DNA of 64,000 bases from an archaeon (GCA_021823325.1 JAKAOG010000004.1:62001-126000); one strand, 5' to 3'; numbered from the stretch's first letter, positions 16,845 through 25,196 are shown. The notes: generated by a model from the sequence alone, not told the origin. Program-made: numbers and translations.

Positions 16845-17624
16845 TCACTGAGGGGATGGGGCTGCAGCCTGGTCTTCTTCCTGATATCCCGTAATCCAAG
16901 TGTACCCTTTCTCCTCTAAGAGCCTCGAGAGGTCCTCCCCTCCAGACTCGATTATCCTCCCCTGATACATGACATGGACGAACTGGGGCTTCACGTACTT
17001 CAGGATCCTTTGGTAGTGCGTGATTAGCAGCGAACCGGTCTGCGGCCCCGACACCTTGTTGATGCCTTCCGCGACTATGCGCAGGGCATCGATGTCCAGT
17101 CCAGAGTCGGTCTCGTCTAGGACGGCGAACTTCGGCTGCATCAGAGCCATCTGAAGGATCTCGGCTCGCTTCTTCTCTCCGCCTGAGAAGCCCTCGTTAA
17201 GGTACCTGTTTAGGAACGAGTCGTCCATGCTGAGCATCTTGAGCTTCTCCGCCACGACCTCCTTGAACTCGAAGATCGTGGGAGCCTCAGACCCTGCTGG
17301 CCTCGAGTTGTTGTAAGCGGCCCTCAGAAATGAAAACATGCTCACTCCCTGGACGCTGACAGGATACTGGAACGCGAGGAACAGCCCCTTCTTGACTCGC
17401 TTGTCTGGCGTGAGCCCGACGATGCTCTCCCCGTCTATCAGGACCTGGCCCGAGGTGACCTGGTATTTTGGGTGCCCCATCAGGGTGTATGCGAGGGTGC
17501 TCTTCCCTGAGCCGTTTGGCCCCATCAGGGCATGTGTCTCTCCCTGGCCGATCGACAGGTTGACACCCTTCAGAATCGCCTTTCCGTCGACTGAAGCGTG
17601 GAGGTCCTTGATTTCGAGCTTCAT
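16845..17624 (-). CDS. sufC: Fe-S assembly ATPase SufC
   Basis: ABC-type ATPase, 259 residues, powers conformational change of SufBD. Walker A is ALMGPNGSGKSTLAY (about 34-48), the Q-loop region is FLAFQYPVSV, the ABC signature is FSGGEKKRAEILQ and Walker B is FAVLDETDSGLD, with the SufC-typical DETDSGLDIDAL. The C-terminus adds a short Ala/Pro tail. A TATA box (17651-17657) about 30 bases before the ATG implies a leaderless or nearly leaderless transcript. Confidence 0.96.
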   Translation of the reverse strand: MKLEIKDLHASVDGKAILKGVNLSIGQGETHALMGPNGSGKSTLAYTLMGHPKYQVTSGQVLIDGESIVGLTPDKRVKKGLFLAFQYPVSVQGVSMFSFLRAAYNNSRPAGSEAPTIFEFKEVVAEKLKMLSMDDSFLNRYLNEGFSGGEKKRAEILQMALMQPKFAVLDETDSGLDIDALRIVAEGINKVSGPQTGSLLITHYQRILKYVKPQFVHVMYQGRIIESGGEDLSRLLEEKGYTWITGYQEEDQAAAPSPQ

Positions 17625-17650
17625 TCAGTAGGGAACGGCTAGGGGAGGCG

Positions 17651-17678
17651 TATATAATTCTTATAACCTATGTTATAA
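17651..17678 (-). promoter_or_regulatory. sufC promoter with upstream inverted repeat
   Basis: Reading on the minus strand toward sufC: a perfect inverted repeat TTATAAC-CTAT-GTTATAA (17661-17678), then a TATA box TTATATA (17651-17657), then the sufC ATG at 17624. The repeat abuts the TATA box where BRE and activator or repressor sites sit. The matching TATGTTATA before sufB suggests a shared regulator, perhaps responsive to Fe-S or oxidative status; that role is inference. Confidence 0.6.
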
Positions 17679-17736
17679 TCAGAAGACGGGCCGCCTAGAG
17701 GAGGCATCGTCCCAGACAGGCTTCTTCTCTCTGACT

Positions 17737-18225
17737 TCAGTCCCAGACTGAGCCCGTCTTCCGGGCTACCGCCTCGAGGAACTCCCTGTCCAGTGATGAG
17801 AAAGCGTCCAGCTGCTCGCTGTCGATGTCGATCTCGCCCACGACCTTGCCTCCTCTGGAGATGGGAACTACGATCTCTGACTTCGTCGAAAGGAAGCATT
17901 GTAGGTATCGGGGGTCCTTGCTGACATCAGAGACTATCTCCGTCTTGCCCGCCTTGGCAGCGAAGCCGCAAACGCCCTTCCCCAGGGGTATCCTTGTGTG
18001 CTCGGTCGCCGCGGGTCCAGACCATGAGTCGAGGACGAGGTCTGACCCCTCCACGGCATAGATCCCGACCCAAGAATAAGAAGGCACCACCGAGTTGAGG
18101 AGTTTCACCGTCGCGTCCCTGGCGGAGCGTCCGCTGGATGAACCGATCGCAGACTCGAGTTTAACGAGGACCTCCTTCGCCTGCTCCCTGCTCAGCCTGG
18201 TAGACGCGGCTTTCAAAGACGACAC
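17737..18225 (-). CDS. GAF-domain protein, free methionine-R-sulfoxide reductase-like
   Basis: 162 residues, a single GAF domain. It shows the fRMsr pattern: cysteine in GKGVCGFAAKAG, second cysteine in DPRYLQCFLSTKSEIVVPIS, and the closing strand VVGEIDIDSEQLDAFSSLD. These match the redox cysteines used by free Met-R-SO reductases to reduce oxidised methionine, though a third resolving cysteine is not evident. It could alternatively be a small GAF sensor. Its neighbours (SUF genes) fit an oxidative-stress role. Confidence 0.75.
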   Translation of the reverse strand: MSSLKAASTRLSREQAKEVLVKLESAIGSSSGRSARDATVKLLNSVVPSYSWVGIYAVEGSDLVLDSWSGPAATEHTRIPLGKGVCGFAAKAGKTEIVSDVSKDPRYLQCFLSTKSEIVVPISRGGKVVGEIDIDSEQLDAFSSLDREFLEAVARKTGSVWD

Positions 18226-18260
18226 ACCCTCGCCAGGAGTTATTTATCCGCGCCTCTCCT

Positions 18261-18989
18261 TTACGCGGGCTGCTCTATCAGGTAGCGGTAGACTAGGCCC
18301 GCGATTATGGCGCCGACCACCGGACCTATCAGGTAGACATACCAGTATGCGGGGTAGAACCCTGCCGCGAGCATGGGCCCGAACGCCCTCGCCGGATTCA
18401 TCGCTGCCCCGGTAAGGTTGCCCGCTACAAGCACGTCCGCCACCACGGCTAGGCCGATCCCCAGACCCCCGATCTTCGGGGCCCTTGGATCGACGGCGGT
18501 CCCGTACACAGCGATGACGAGGAAGAAGGTGAGCATCGCCTCGATCGCGATCCCCTGGCCCGAGCTGATGATCCCGTTAAGTGAGGGAGACCCCCAGTTC
18601 ACCGGGTCGCCCAGCACAGAAGGGAACGACAGGACTAGCGCGAAACCTGCAGCGGCGGCTCCGACGAGCTCTGCCACGATGTACGGGATCACGTCCTTCG
18701 CCTTCAGCTTGTTGCCAACCAACAGCCCGAGGGCGACGGCAGGATTGAGCACACCGCCAGAGATGCTCATCGTCGCGCTCACGGCCACCGCAAGGCCGAT
18801 CCCGTTCCCAAGAGCGGCGATCAGGAGCGCCGCGCCGGAGTTGGGGCCCGCCAGGCTCTCTGTCCCGATGGCTGAACCGGCCCCGACGAGGACGAACACG
18901 AAGGTTCCTATGGCCTCAGCGGCTAGCCTCTTCGCGATAGAGGGGGTTGACGACAAGTCGGTTAGGCGGGCTACCGAAATGTAGCCCAC
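18261..18989 (-). CDS. Aquaporin / MIP family channel
   Basis: 242 residues, six predicted membrane spans in two repeats. Both NPA boxes are present: SGGVLNPAVALGLLVGN (about residue 85) and LTGAAMNPARAFGPMLAAGF (about residue 200), the latter with the conserved selectivity Arg. The first box reads SGGVLNP where many aquaporins have SGGHLNP, so the conserved His is missing. Water versus glycerol preference cannot be decided here. Divergent from the thermosome gene. Confidence 0.92.
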   Translation of the reverse strand: MGYISVARLTDLSSTPSIAKRLAAEAIGTFVFVLVGAGSAIGTESLAGPNSGAALLIAALGNGIGLAVAVSATMSISGGVLNPAVALGLLVGNKLKAKDVIPYIVAELVGAAAAGFALVLSFPSVLGDPVNWGSPSLNGIISSGQGIAIEAMLTFFLVIAVYGTAVDPRAPKIGGLGIGLAVVADVLVAGNLTGAAMNPARAFGPMLAAGFYPAYWYVYLIGPVVGAIIAGLVYRYLIEQPA

Positions 18990-19042
18990 TTAAGATTTGC
19001 TTGGAGCGCCGGCGCGCTGAAGTGTCTCATGGCACGGCAACA

Positions 19043-19069
19043 CTTATAGCCCAACGGTTGTATACCGTT
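19043..19069 (+). promoter_or_regulatory. Thermosome promoter with inverted repeat between TATA and start
   Basis: A TATA-like CTTATAGC (19043-19050) lies 27-34 bases before the thermosome ATG at 19077. Between them is a perfect 6-bp inverted repeat AACGGT-TGTAT-ACCGTT (19053-19069). A site between TATA and transcription start is where archaeal repressors commonly block transcription, so this is a candidate heat-shock operator. Function is inferred. Confidence 0.5.
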
Positions 19070-19076
19070 TTTTGCA

Positions 19077-20714
19077 ATGTCTGCAAACGGACAGCCAGTA
19101 ATCATTCTGAAAGAGGGTTCCGGGGAGTCCAGAGGGAGAGAGGCTCAGAGGAACAACATTTCCGCCGCGAAGCTCATCGCTGAAGTCGTAAGGACCTCGC
19201 TCGGTCCACGAGGCATGGACAAGATGCTCGTCGACTCTATGGGAGACGTCACTATCACCAACGACGGGGCGACCATGCTCAAGGAGCTCGACGTCCAGCA
19301 CCCGGCGGCGAAGATGATGGTAGAGATAAGCAAGGCCACCGACAACGAAGTCGGAGACGGGACCACCTCTGCGGTGGTGGTCGCAGGCGCCCTGCTTGAG
19401 AAGGCCGAGGATCTGATCAACAAGGACGTCCATCCGGTCGTGGTCGTAGACGGGTACTCCAGGGCCCAGGAGAAGGCCCAGCAGATCCTTGAGGAGATCG
19501 CAGTGAAGGTCAACCCTGAGAGCAGGGCGGACCTCCTGAAGGTCGCCAACACGAGCATGCTGACAAAGCTGGTCAACGAGGACGCCCCCCACTTGGCCGG
19601 GGTCGTAGTCGACGCGGTCTTGCAGGTCGCAGAAAAGCGCGATACGGGGTACAAGGTAGACATCGACAACATAAAGGTCGAGAAGAAGCCCGGAGGCTCG
19701 ATCACCGACACCCAGATCATAAAGGGGATCGTGCTCGACAAAGAGGTGGTCCACTCGGGGATGCCGCGAAGGATCGACGAGGCGAAGATAGCCCTGGTGA
19801 ACTCCGCCCTCGAGATCGAGAAGACCGAGTTTTCGGCCGAGATAAGGATCAACGACCCACAGCAGATGCAGCAGTTCATGGACGAAGAGACGAGCATCTT
19901 GAAGGGGATGGTCGACAAGATCAGCGACGCTGGCGCCAACGTCGTGATCTGCCAGAAGGGGATCGACGACCTCGCCCAGCACTTCCTCGCGAAGGCCGGA
20001 GTGCTCACCGTGCGCCGGGTCAAGGAGAGCGACGTGACCAAGCTCGCGAAGGCCACGGGTGCGAGGATAGTCACCAATCTGGACGACCTCAACAGCAAGG
20101 ACCTCGGTTATGCCAAGCTGGTGGAGGAGAGGAAGCTCGAAGACGACAAATGGGTCTTCGTCGAAGGCGCGAAGAACCCGAAGGCGGTCAGCATCCTCGT
20201 AAGGGGCGGGACACAGAGAGTCGTAGACGAAGCCGAGAGGGCGCTCCATGATGCGATCATGGTCACGAAGGACGTGGTGGAACTCCCTGCAGTGGTGGGA
20301 GGAGGAGGCGCGCCTGAAGAGGAGGTATCGTTCCAGCTCCGCAACTGGGCGCAGAAGCTCTCAGGGAGAGAGCAGCTCGCTGCCCTGAAGTTCGCAGACG
20401 CCATGGAGAGCATCCCCATGACGCTAGCTGAGAACGCGGGGATGGACCCGATCGACACCCAGGTTGACCTCAGAGCGAGGCACGGAAAAGAGGGAGTGTG
20501 GTACGGAGTAGACGCGATGAGCGGCAAGGTAGCAGACATGTATGCGAAGTCTGTATGGGAGCCGTTGGCGGTCAAGCTCCAGATCCTTCGCGCAGCCACC
20601 GAAGCGGCGTCCATGATCCTGAGGATCGACGACGTCATCGCCGCCAGCAAGATGAGGGCACCCCCAGGCCCTCCAGGAGGGATGGGTGGCATGGGCGGCA
20701 TGCCTCCGATGTAG
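19077..20714 (+). CDS. Thermosome subunit (group II chaperonin)
   Basis: 545 residues, subunit of the archaeal ATP-driven folding chamber. ATP-site motifs: SLGPRGMDKMLVD, ITNDGATMLKELD and EVGDGTTSAVVVAGALLEKA (equatorial domain, first half), and NAGMDPIDTQVDLRARHG and late GVDAMSGKVADM (second half). The C-terminus ends in the Gly/Met-rich tail GGMGGMGGMPPM that lines the cavity. Full length for the family. Confidence 0.97.
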   Translation: MSANGQPVIILKEGSGESRGREAQRNNISAAKLIAEVVRTSLGPRGMDKMLVDSMGDVTITNDGATMLKELDVQHPAAKMMVEISKATDNEVGDGTTSAVVVAGALLEKAEDLINKDVHPVVVVDGYSRAQEKAQQILEEIAVKVNPESRADLLKVANTSMLTKLVNEDAPHLAGVVVDAVLQVAEKRDTGYKVDIDNIKVEKKPGGSITDTQIIKGIVLDKEVVHSGMPRRIDEAKIALVNSALEIEKTEFSAEIRINDPQQMQQFMDEETSILKGMVDKISDAGANVVICQKGIDDLAQHFLAKAGVLTVRRVKESDVTKLAKATGARIVTNLDDLNSKDLGYAKLVEERKLEDDKWVFVEGAKNPKAVSILVRGGTQRVVDEAERALHDAIMVTKDVVELPAVVGGGGAPEEEVSFQLRNWAQKLSGREQLAALKFADAMESIPMTLAENAGMDPIDTQVDLRARHGKEGVWYGVDAMSGKVADMYAKSVWEPLAVKLQILRAATEAASMILRIDDVIAASKMRAPPGPPGGMGGMGGMPPM

Positions 20715-20715
20715 G

Positions 20716-21657
20716 TCAGAAGAAACTGAAATCCACGTAATGCCCGTGCGACCTGGCCTTTTCGTAAACCAGGTTCGCTACGGCGACGTCCTCCAGCGCG
20801 GCTCCTCCTGATTTGAAAAGCGTCTTTCCCGTCTGCTCTTTGCTCCCAGCTACCACGGATCCGAGCTCCACGGCGGAATCCCAGCTGAAGGAGCCCGCCC
20901 TTGCGGCCTGAATCAGGTCTCCGTATTCGGCCTTCGCCTGAGCGAGGTCGTCCACCACGATGGCGTCGAAGCACCCCACGCCGCCCGCGGTGATCTCGGC
21001 GTGCTCCGGGACGTTCCCCCCGCAAAGGTTGACGTGCGCGACGGAGTCGAGCATCTTCTCGTCCAGGAAGGGAGCCTTTGATGACGTGACCGTGCTGACG
21101 ACGTCGGCCCCCTTCGAGGCTTCCCAAGGGGAGTCCGCCGCGGTCGCTTGGAGCCCCCTGTCCTCCAGCGACTTCGTGAAGGCTCTCCTGTGGTCTCTGT
21201 TAGGGCTCCAGACCCGGAACCCCTGGACGTCCATGACCGAGTCGAGGGCGAGGGCCTGGGTGAGCGCCTGCCTCCCCGTCCCGCAGATCGCCACGCTGCC
21301 GGTCGACTTCCTGTAGAGGTGCTTGGTCGCGACTCCCGACGCGGCCCCCGTCCTGTACCTCCCGAGCATGTCAGCGCCCATCACGGCGAGAGGGGCTGAG
21401 TCAGCCTCGTCGAACAGCACCACGAGGAATTTTGTGCCGGACCTCGACGACATGTAGGCCTTCAGTCCTCCTCTGGAGAGATACGGCGAGGTCGCATGCA
21501 TGACGTTCAACACCGATGAGGCGCTCCTCGTCCTGGTACGCATGTGGTTCACGGCCCCGCCCATCCCTTCTTGTCTGAAGGCTTCCTCCACCGCACGGAT
21601 GACCTCGTCCATGTCGAGGAGCGCTGCGACGTCGCTTTCAGACAGGAAGATGGTCAA
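20716..21657 (-). CDS. Ornithine cyclodeaminase / mu-crystallin family protein
   Basis: 313 residues. The NAD-binding region contains VAICGTGRQALTQALALDSV (about 125-145) and the family segment RTGAASGVATKHLYRKS precedes it. Members include ornithine cyclodeaminase, archaeal alanine dehydrogenase and pyrroline-2-carboxylate or ketimine reductases; the substrate cannot be assigned from sequence alone. The Rossmann motif is GTGRQA rather than the common GxGxQA. Convergent with the thermosome gene, one base apart. Confidence 0.85.
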   Translation of the reverse strand: MTIFLSESDVAALLDMDEVIRAVEEAFRQEGMGGAVNHMRTRTRSASSVLNVMHATSPYLSRGGLKAYMSSRSGTKFLVVLFDEADSAPLAVMGADMLGRYRTGAASGVATKHLYRKSTGSVAICGTGRQALTQALALDSVMDVQGFRVWSPNRDHRRAFTKSLEDRGLQATAADSPWEASKGADVVSTVTSSKAPFLDEKMLDSVAHVNLCGGNVPEHAEITAGGVGCFDAIVVDDLAQAKAEYGDLIQAARAGSFSWDSAVELGSVVAGSKEQTGKTLFKSGGAALEDVAVANLVYEKARSHGHYVDFSFF

Positions 21658-21665
21658 ATCAAGCG

Positions 21666-21911
21666 CTAGGCTTCTTCTTCTTTCTTCTCTTCAGTCTCTT
21701 CTTTGCCCCACCGGCCAACCTTCGGCAGGGACTTCGTCCTGAACAGGGCCATCCCCTGCTGGTAGCGCTGAAGCTCCACTTCGAGGAACCTTATGTCCTT
21801 CGCGAGCGAAGTGGCCGCCTTCTCGGTCCCCTTCTTTCCCATGAGCTCGGCAAGCTTCGCCTTCTTTTCGCCCACCATCTGGGAGAGCAGGTCCTCATAC
21901 TCGGTGGTCAT
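21666..21911 (-). CDS. Small coiled-coil protein, unknown function
   Basis: 81 residues, almost entirely helical and charged (LLSQMVGEKKAKLAELMGKK, DIRFLEVELQRYQQGMALFR), with an acidic tail of Glu and Lys. I do not recognise a family. It is preceded by its own short intergenic region and lies 8 bases before the cyclodeaminase-family gene start, so the two may be co-transcribed. Confidence 0.6.
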   Translation of the reverse strand: MTTEYEDLLSQMVGEKKAKLAELMGKKGTEKAATSLAKDIRFLEVELQRYQQGMALFRTKSLPKVGRWGKEETEEKKEEEA

Positions 21912-21969
21912 TGAGACGCTGACCCGCGCCTCTTCGAAACTATAAAGGCGTTATCGGGAAGCCGGACGT

Positions 21970-22239
21970 ATGCGTCCGCAGCTGTTCGGCGGAGGGATTA
22001 TTGTCGTCCTCATCGGCGCCGTGTTTTACCTCTTCGCCGTTCCCCTGGCCTACTTCTGGGGCATACCATTCGTCGTCGGCGGGGCGATAATGGTGGGGGT
22101 AAGCTTCTTCCTCTCCGAGGGCCCCGCCCCAATCGCGCCCCCCGAGGGCTACAAGTTCTGCATCTTCTGCTCGACGCCGGTCGCGCTGGAGGCAGAGAGA
22201 TGCCCTCACTGCAACGGCTCCCAGCCGAGGCTGAACTGA
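21970..22239 (+). CDS. Membrane protein with C-terminal zinc ribbon
   Basis: 89 residues: two predicted membrane spans (about 6-29 and 31-49), then a short Pro-rich linker and a zinc ribbon formed by CIFC and CPHC (about residues 63-79). Function unknown. It precedes the DUF371 gene by one base, so the pair are likely co-transcribed. Confidence 0.7.
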   Translation: MRPQLFGGGIIVVLIGAVFYLFAVPLAYFWGIPFVVGGAIMVGVSFFLSEGPAPIAPPEGYKFCIFCSTPVALEAERCPHCNGSQPRLN

Positions 22240-22240
22240 G

Positions 22241-22690
22241 ATGGCCCAGGAGGAGGCTTTGCGCCCCCGTTGGGCAAAGGACTTGGTCACGTTCAGGGGG
22301 CACGCCATGGTGCGCTCCGCCCATCCCACCACCATCGAAGTGACCACCGAAGAGTATCTCACCGAAAACGGGGACTGCATAGTCGGGGTCGGGGCATCCA
22401 AAGGATGCCAGGGCCTGGACGAATCGGTGAAAGAGGGGCTAAGGAGAGCAGGTTCGAGGGTGACCATCAGGTTGTCTGCGGGAGGAGAGACGTTTGTCGT
22501 CAACGCGAGGGGAGACCCTCGGCTCGAGCTTTCACACCCCCACGACATGGTGATCAGGAAGAGCGACTTCGTGAGCGAAAGGACCCTCGCGGTCGGCGCG
22601 GACCGCTCCGCCAGGGACATCCCTAGAGAGATGGTCCGTCTCCTCAAGGACCCTAAGACGACGGGCACGCTGGAGATAGAGGTGGAGTAG
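22241..22690 (+). CDS. DUF371 family archaeal protein
   Basis: 149 residues. The sequence VTFRGHAMVRSAHPTTIEVT and the C-terminal motif RSDF-type stretch SHPHDMVIRKSDFVSERTLA with GADRSARDIPREMV identify the archaeal DUF371 family, whose biochemical role I do not know. It lies immediately before a mevalonate-pathway GHMP gene (TTG start three bases after this stop). Confidence 0.8.
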   Translation: MAQEEALRPRWAKDLVTFRGHAMVRSAHPTTIEVTTEEYLTENGDCIVGVGASKGCQGLDESVKEGLRRAGSRVTIRLSAGGETFVVNARGDPRLELSHPHDMVIRKSDFVSERTLAVGADRSARDIPREMVRLLKDPKTTGTLEIEVE

Positions 22691-22692
22691 CG

Positions 22693-23637
22693 TTGGTCCA
22701 GCACAGAGCCGTAGCGTATACCATGCAGGCGCTGGTAAAGTACCACGGGCTCAAGGATTGGAAGCTCAGGCTCCCATACCACGACAGTATCTCGGTGAAC
22801 ACCACGTCGATGAAGACAGAGGCGGCCATAGACGACTCCAGGAAAGGCGGGGTCTTCATAGAAGGGAAGCCGAACGACTCGGCCAACTCGAGGCTGCAGG
22901 CTGTCGTCTCAAGGCTGTCCCCGTCGGCCAGGGTGACCGACTTCAGGATCGACAGCAGGAACATACCGTCCGGCAAGGCGAAGGGCATCGGGTACTCTTC
23001 CTCCGCTGGTGCAGCGCTCACCCTCCTCAGCCACAGGGTGCTCGTCGGAAGCAAACCAGACCTGCCTCAGCTTTCGAAGACCGCACGTCTGTTCGCCGCG
23101 TCTGCTTCTAGGTCTCTGGTGGGGGGGTTCTCGCGCCTCTACGCAGGCAAGGACGACGACTCCACCTACGCAGAGAGGTTCGCGGACGCCAGGGAGCTCG
23201 ACCTCCGGATGGTCATCGTCCCCCTCGCTTCGCGGGTGAAGACCGAGGACGCCCACAAGGAGGTCCTTAGCTCGCCCTTCTTCGCGGCGAGGGTCGAGTC
23301 GGCCCAGAAGAGGTGCGACCTCATGCAGAAAGCGATCCACGGCAACGACCTTGACGAGGTCGGGAGGCTGGCCGAGAGGGACACTCTTGAGCTGCACGCG
23401 CTCACCATGACCGGGGAAAGCGGGATGGTCATCATGACCGAAGACACGATCAGGATCATCCGCAGGGTCAGGGAGCTGAGGAACGAGGGGGTCAGAGCTT
23501 ACTTCTCTATGCAGACCGGACCGTCGGTCTTCATCAACACGTCGGAACAGGACCAAGACAACGTCAAGAAGGCCATCGAGAAGCTCGGCTACAAGGCCTA
23601 CCCCTCGGGCGTCGGGGGGGAGGCGACGATACTTTGA
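22693..23637 (+). CDS. Mevalonate-pathway decarboxylase-like GHMP protein, altered active site
   Basis: 314 residues, GHMP kinase superfamily, related to (di)phosphomevalonate decarboxylases. Family features: ALVKYHG (residues 13-19) and LPYHDSIS (27-34), which I associate with the archaeal phosphomevalonate decarboxylase branch; the ATP-binding GKAKGIGYSSSAGAALTLL; and ASRSLVGGFSRLYAG. However, the C-terminal motif reads YFSMQTGPSVFINT, with Gln (about 274) where decarboxylases carry the catalytic Asp of an MDAGP/VDTG-type motif. Substrate and activity are therefore uncertain. Start TTG at 22693. Confidence 0.78.
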   Translation: MVQHRAVAYTMQALVKYHGLKDWKLRLPYHDSISVNTTSMKTEAAIDDSRKGGVFIEGKPNDSANSRLQAVVSRLSPSARVTDFRIDSRNIPSGKAKGIGYSSSAGAALTLLSHRVLVGSKPDLPQLSKTARLFAASASRSLVGGFSRLYAGKDDDSTYAERFADARELDLRMVIVPLASRVKTEDAHKEVLSSPFFAARVESAQKRCDLMQKAIHGNDLDEVGRLAERDTLELHALTMTGESGMVIMTEDTIRIIRRVRELRNEGVRAYFSMQTGPSVFINTSEQDQDNVKKAIEKLGYKAYPSGVGGEATIL

Positions 23638-23846
23638 GCCGTCCGAGGCTCGTAAGCGATTACTTGGAGGACCTACAGAAGAACCTGACGAACAGAGACC
23701 CCCAGGTGAAGGAGGGCCTGGAGCTCTATCTCGGCCTATGGAACAAAGCGGTGGAGAAGGGGATAGTGAGCCGTACGGACGACGTCGACCATGCCCTTGC
23801 GAAGCTGGAGGAAAAGGGAGGATTGGTCAAGGCAGCGGAAGGCTAG
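23634..23846 (+). CDS. Small hypothetical protein
   Basis: 70 residues, predicted helical and charged (SDYLEDLQKNLTNRDPQVKE, LYLGLWNKAVEKGIVSRTDD). No recognised family. Its TTG start overlaps the stop of the upstream GHMP gene (TTGA), pointing to translational coupling, and its 3' end overlaps the convergent SDR gene by 4 bases. Confidence 0.55.
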   Translation: MSRPRLVSDYLEDLQKNLTNRDPQVKEGLELYLGLWNKAVEKGIVSRTDDVDHALAKLEEKGGLVKAAEG

Positions 23847-24592
23847 CGGGGAGCCTCTCCCCCGTCCAGAGCCACCACCTGACCGGTCATGAAACTCGAC
23901 TCGTCAGAAGCGAGGAACACCGCGAGCGCCGCCGCCTCCGAGGGTTTGCCGAACCTCCCCAGCGGGATCGCCGACCTGTAACCTTCGGCCTGTTTCGCAT
24001 CCAGCCAGTCTACCCACGTGGTAGACATCGAACCAAAAGCCATGCAGTTGACCCGGATGCGCGGAGCGAGCATCTTGGCGAGCATCCTGGTCATGGATAT
24101 CACGGCTCCCTTGGCCGAAGCGTAGACCAGCCCGTCTGTGTCTCCCACCAAGGCCGGAGTGGACGCGACGTTGACCACCGAAGACCCGCGCTTCATCAGC
24201 CGGGCGGCACCCTGCGTGCAAAGGAACGTCCCGAACGTGTCCACGCTGAAGACCCGCTGCCACATGTCGAGGGTCGTCTTCTCGAGGGGGAGGTTCCACA
24301 TCTTCCTGTCAGCGAGTCCGGCGACGTTCACGAGTATGTCAAGGCCGCCCAGCTCGCTCCCTATCTCGCGGAACATCCCTTTCACGCTCTCGGGGTCGGA
24401 TACGTCGGCGTGCACGACGATCGCCCTTCCTCCCGACCTTCTGATTGAAGCGAGGACCGGCTCACGGTGCGACCCTGCGGAGCGGTGGTTGACCACCACA
24501 GTGGCTCCTTCCCTTGAGAATCTCTTCGCTATCTCAGCGCCGATGCCCTGCGAAGAACCGGTCACCAGGGCTCGCTTGCCCTTCAGCCTCAA
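23843..24592 (-). CDS. Short-chain dehydrogenase/reductase
   Basis: 249 residues, classical SDR. Cofactor motif ALVTGSSQGIGAEIAKRFSR at the N-terminus; NNAG-type motif as LDILVNVAGLADR; catalytic Ser-Tyr-Lys in VASTPALVGDTDG followed by VYASAKGAVISMTR; C-terminal GQVVALDGGEAPR. The basic residue after beta-strand 2 (VVNHRSAGSHRE) favours NADP(H). It resembles 3-oxoacyl-ACP/acyl-CoA reductases but the substrate is unknown. Confidence 0.88.
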   Translation of the reverse strand: MRLKGKRALVTGSSQGIGAEIAKRFSREGATVVVNHRSAGSHREPVLASIRRSGGRAIVVHADVSDPESVKGMFREIGSELGGLDILVNVAGLADRKMWNLPLEKTTLDMWQRVFSVDTFGTFLCTQGAARLMKRGSSVVNVASTPALVGDTDGLVYASAKGAVISMTRMLAKMLAPRIRVNCMAFGSMSTTWVDWLDAKQAEGYRSAIPLGRFGKPSEAAALAVFLASDESSFMTGQVVALDGGEAPR

Positions 24593-24633
24593 ACGGTGTT
24601 CCGGCCACTGTTTCGGCTCTTAAGCGTTGGTAG

Positions 24634-25146
24634 CTACGGACGGGGGGCTCTGTCCCGGGCGGTCGACCCAGCCGAGTATTGCTTCAGGAACCTGATGTTG
24701 AAGAGCGAAGCCTTGGCCGAGTTCCTTACCATTTCGTCAGAGTCTGACAGCGCCTCTGTCAACACGTGCTCGGAGTCCGCGCTCCCGACCGAGCCGAGCG
24801 CTGCGGCAGACTCGTGTCTTACGATGGGGTCCTTGTCGTTTATGACCGCGTCTGCAAGCGCGCGGTTGCCTTCGGCGAGCCCGATCTGCCCGAGAGAGAA
24901 GGCTGCCTCATGCCGTACTAGCGGGTCAGGGTCGTTGTGGAGCACGTCCGCGAGAGTCGAGACCGCCTTGTGCCCTCCGACTTCGGCGAGGATGCACACC
25001 GCGTGCACTCGCAGGACCAGGCTCGGCTCTTCCTTGAGCACCTTGATGAAATACGACTCGTCCTTCTTCTCCCATGCCTCTTCCATCCCCTTCATGACCT
25101 TCAAGGCGTAGGCTTCGTCGTCGACCACCGTCGTGGTGTACATCAT
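24634..25146 (-). CDS. HEAT-repeat protein
   Basis: 170 residues, built from about four HEAT repeats of the PBS-lyase type (TLADVLHNDPDPLVRHEAAF, ALADAVINDKDPIVRHESAA, VLTEALSDSDEMVRNSAKAS), each with the DPxVRxEAA core. Such proteins act as protein-binding scaffolds; the partner is unknown. It resembles the archaeal relatives of deoxyhypusine hydroxylase but lacks the repeated HE metal-binding pairs, so it is unlikely to be that enzyme. Confidence 0.75.
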   Translation of the reverse strand: MMYTTTVVDDEAYALKVMKGMEEAWEKKDESYFIKVLKEEPSLVLRVHAVCILAEVGGHKAVSTLADVLHNDPDPLVRHEAAFSLGQIGLAEGNRALADAVINDKDPIVRHESAAALGSVGSADSEHVLTEALSDSDEMVRNSAKASLFNIRFLKQYSAGSTARDRAPRP

Positions 25147-25196
25147 CGTACAGCCAGCCTCTTAGGGCCTATAAACGAAGCGCAGTGAGGAGGCGC

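Noticed and set aside
19044-20249. 401-codon minus-strand frame opposite the thermosome gene
   Set aside because: Antisense to a highly conserved chaperonin; composition reflects the opposite strand.
24634-25146. Reading the HEAT protein as deoxyhypusine hydroxylase
   Set aside because: It lacks the repeated His-Glu metal-binding pairs; only the HEAT scaffold is supported.
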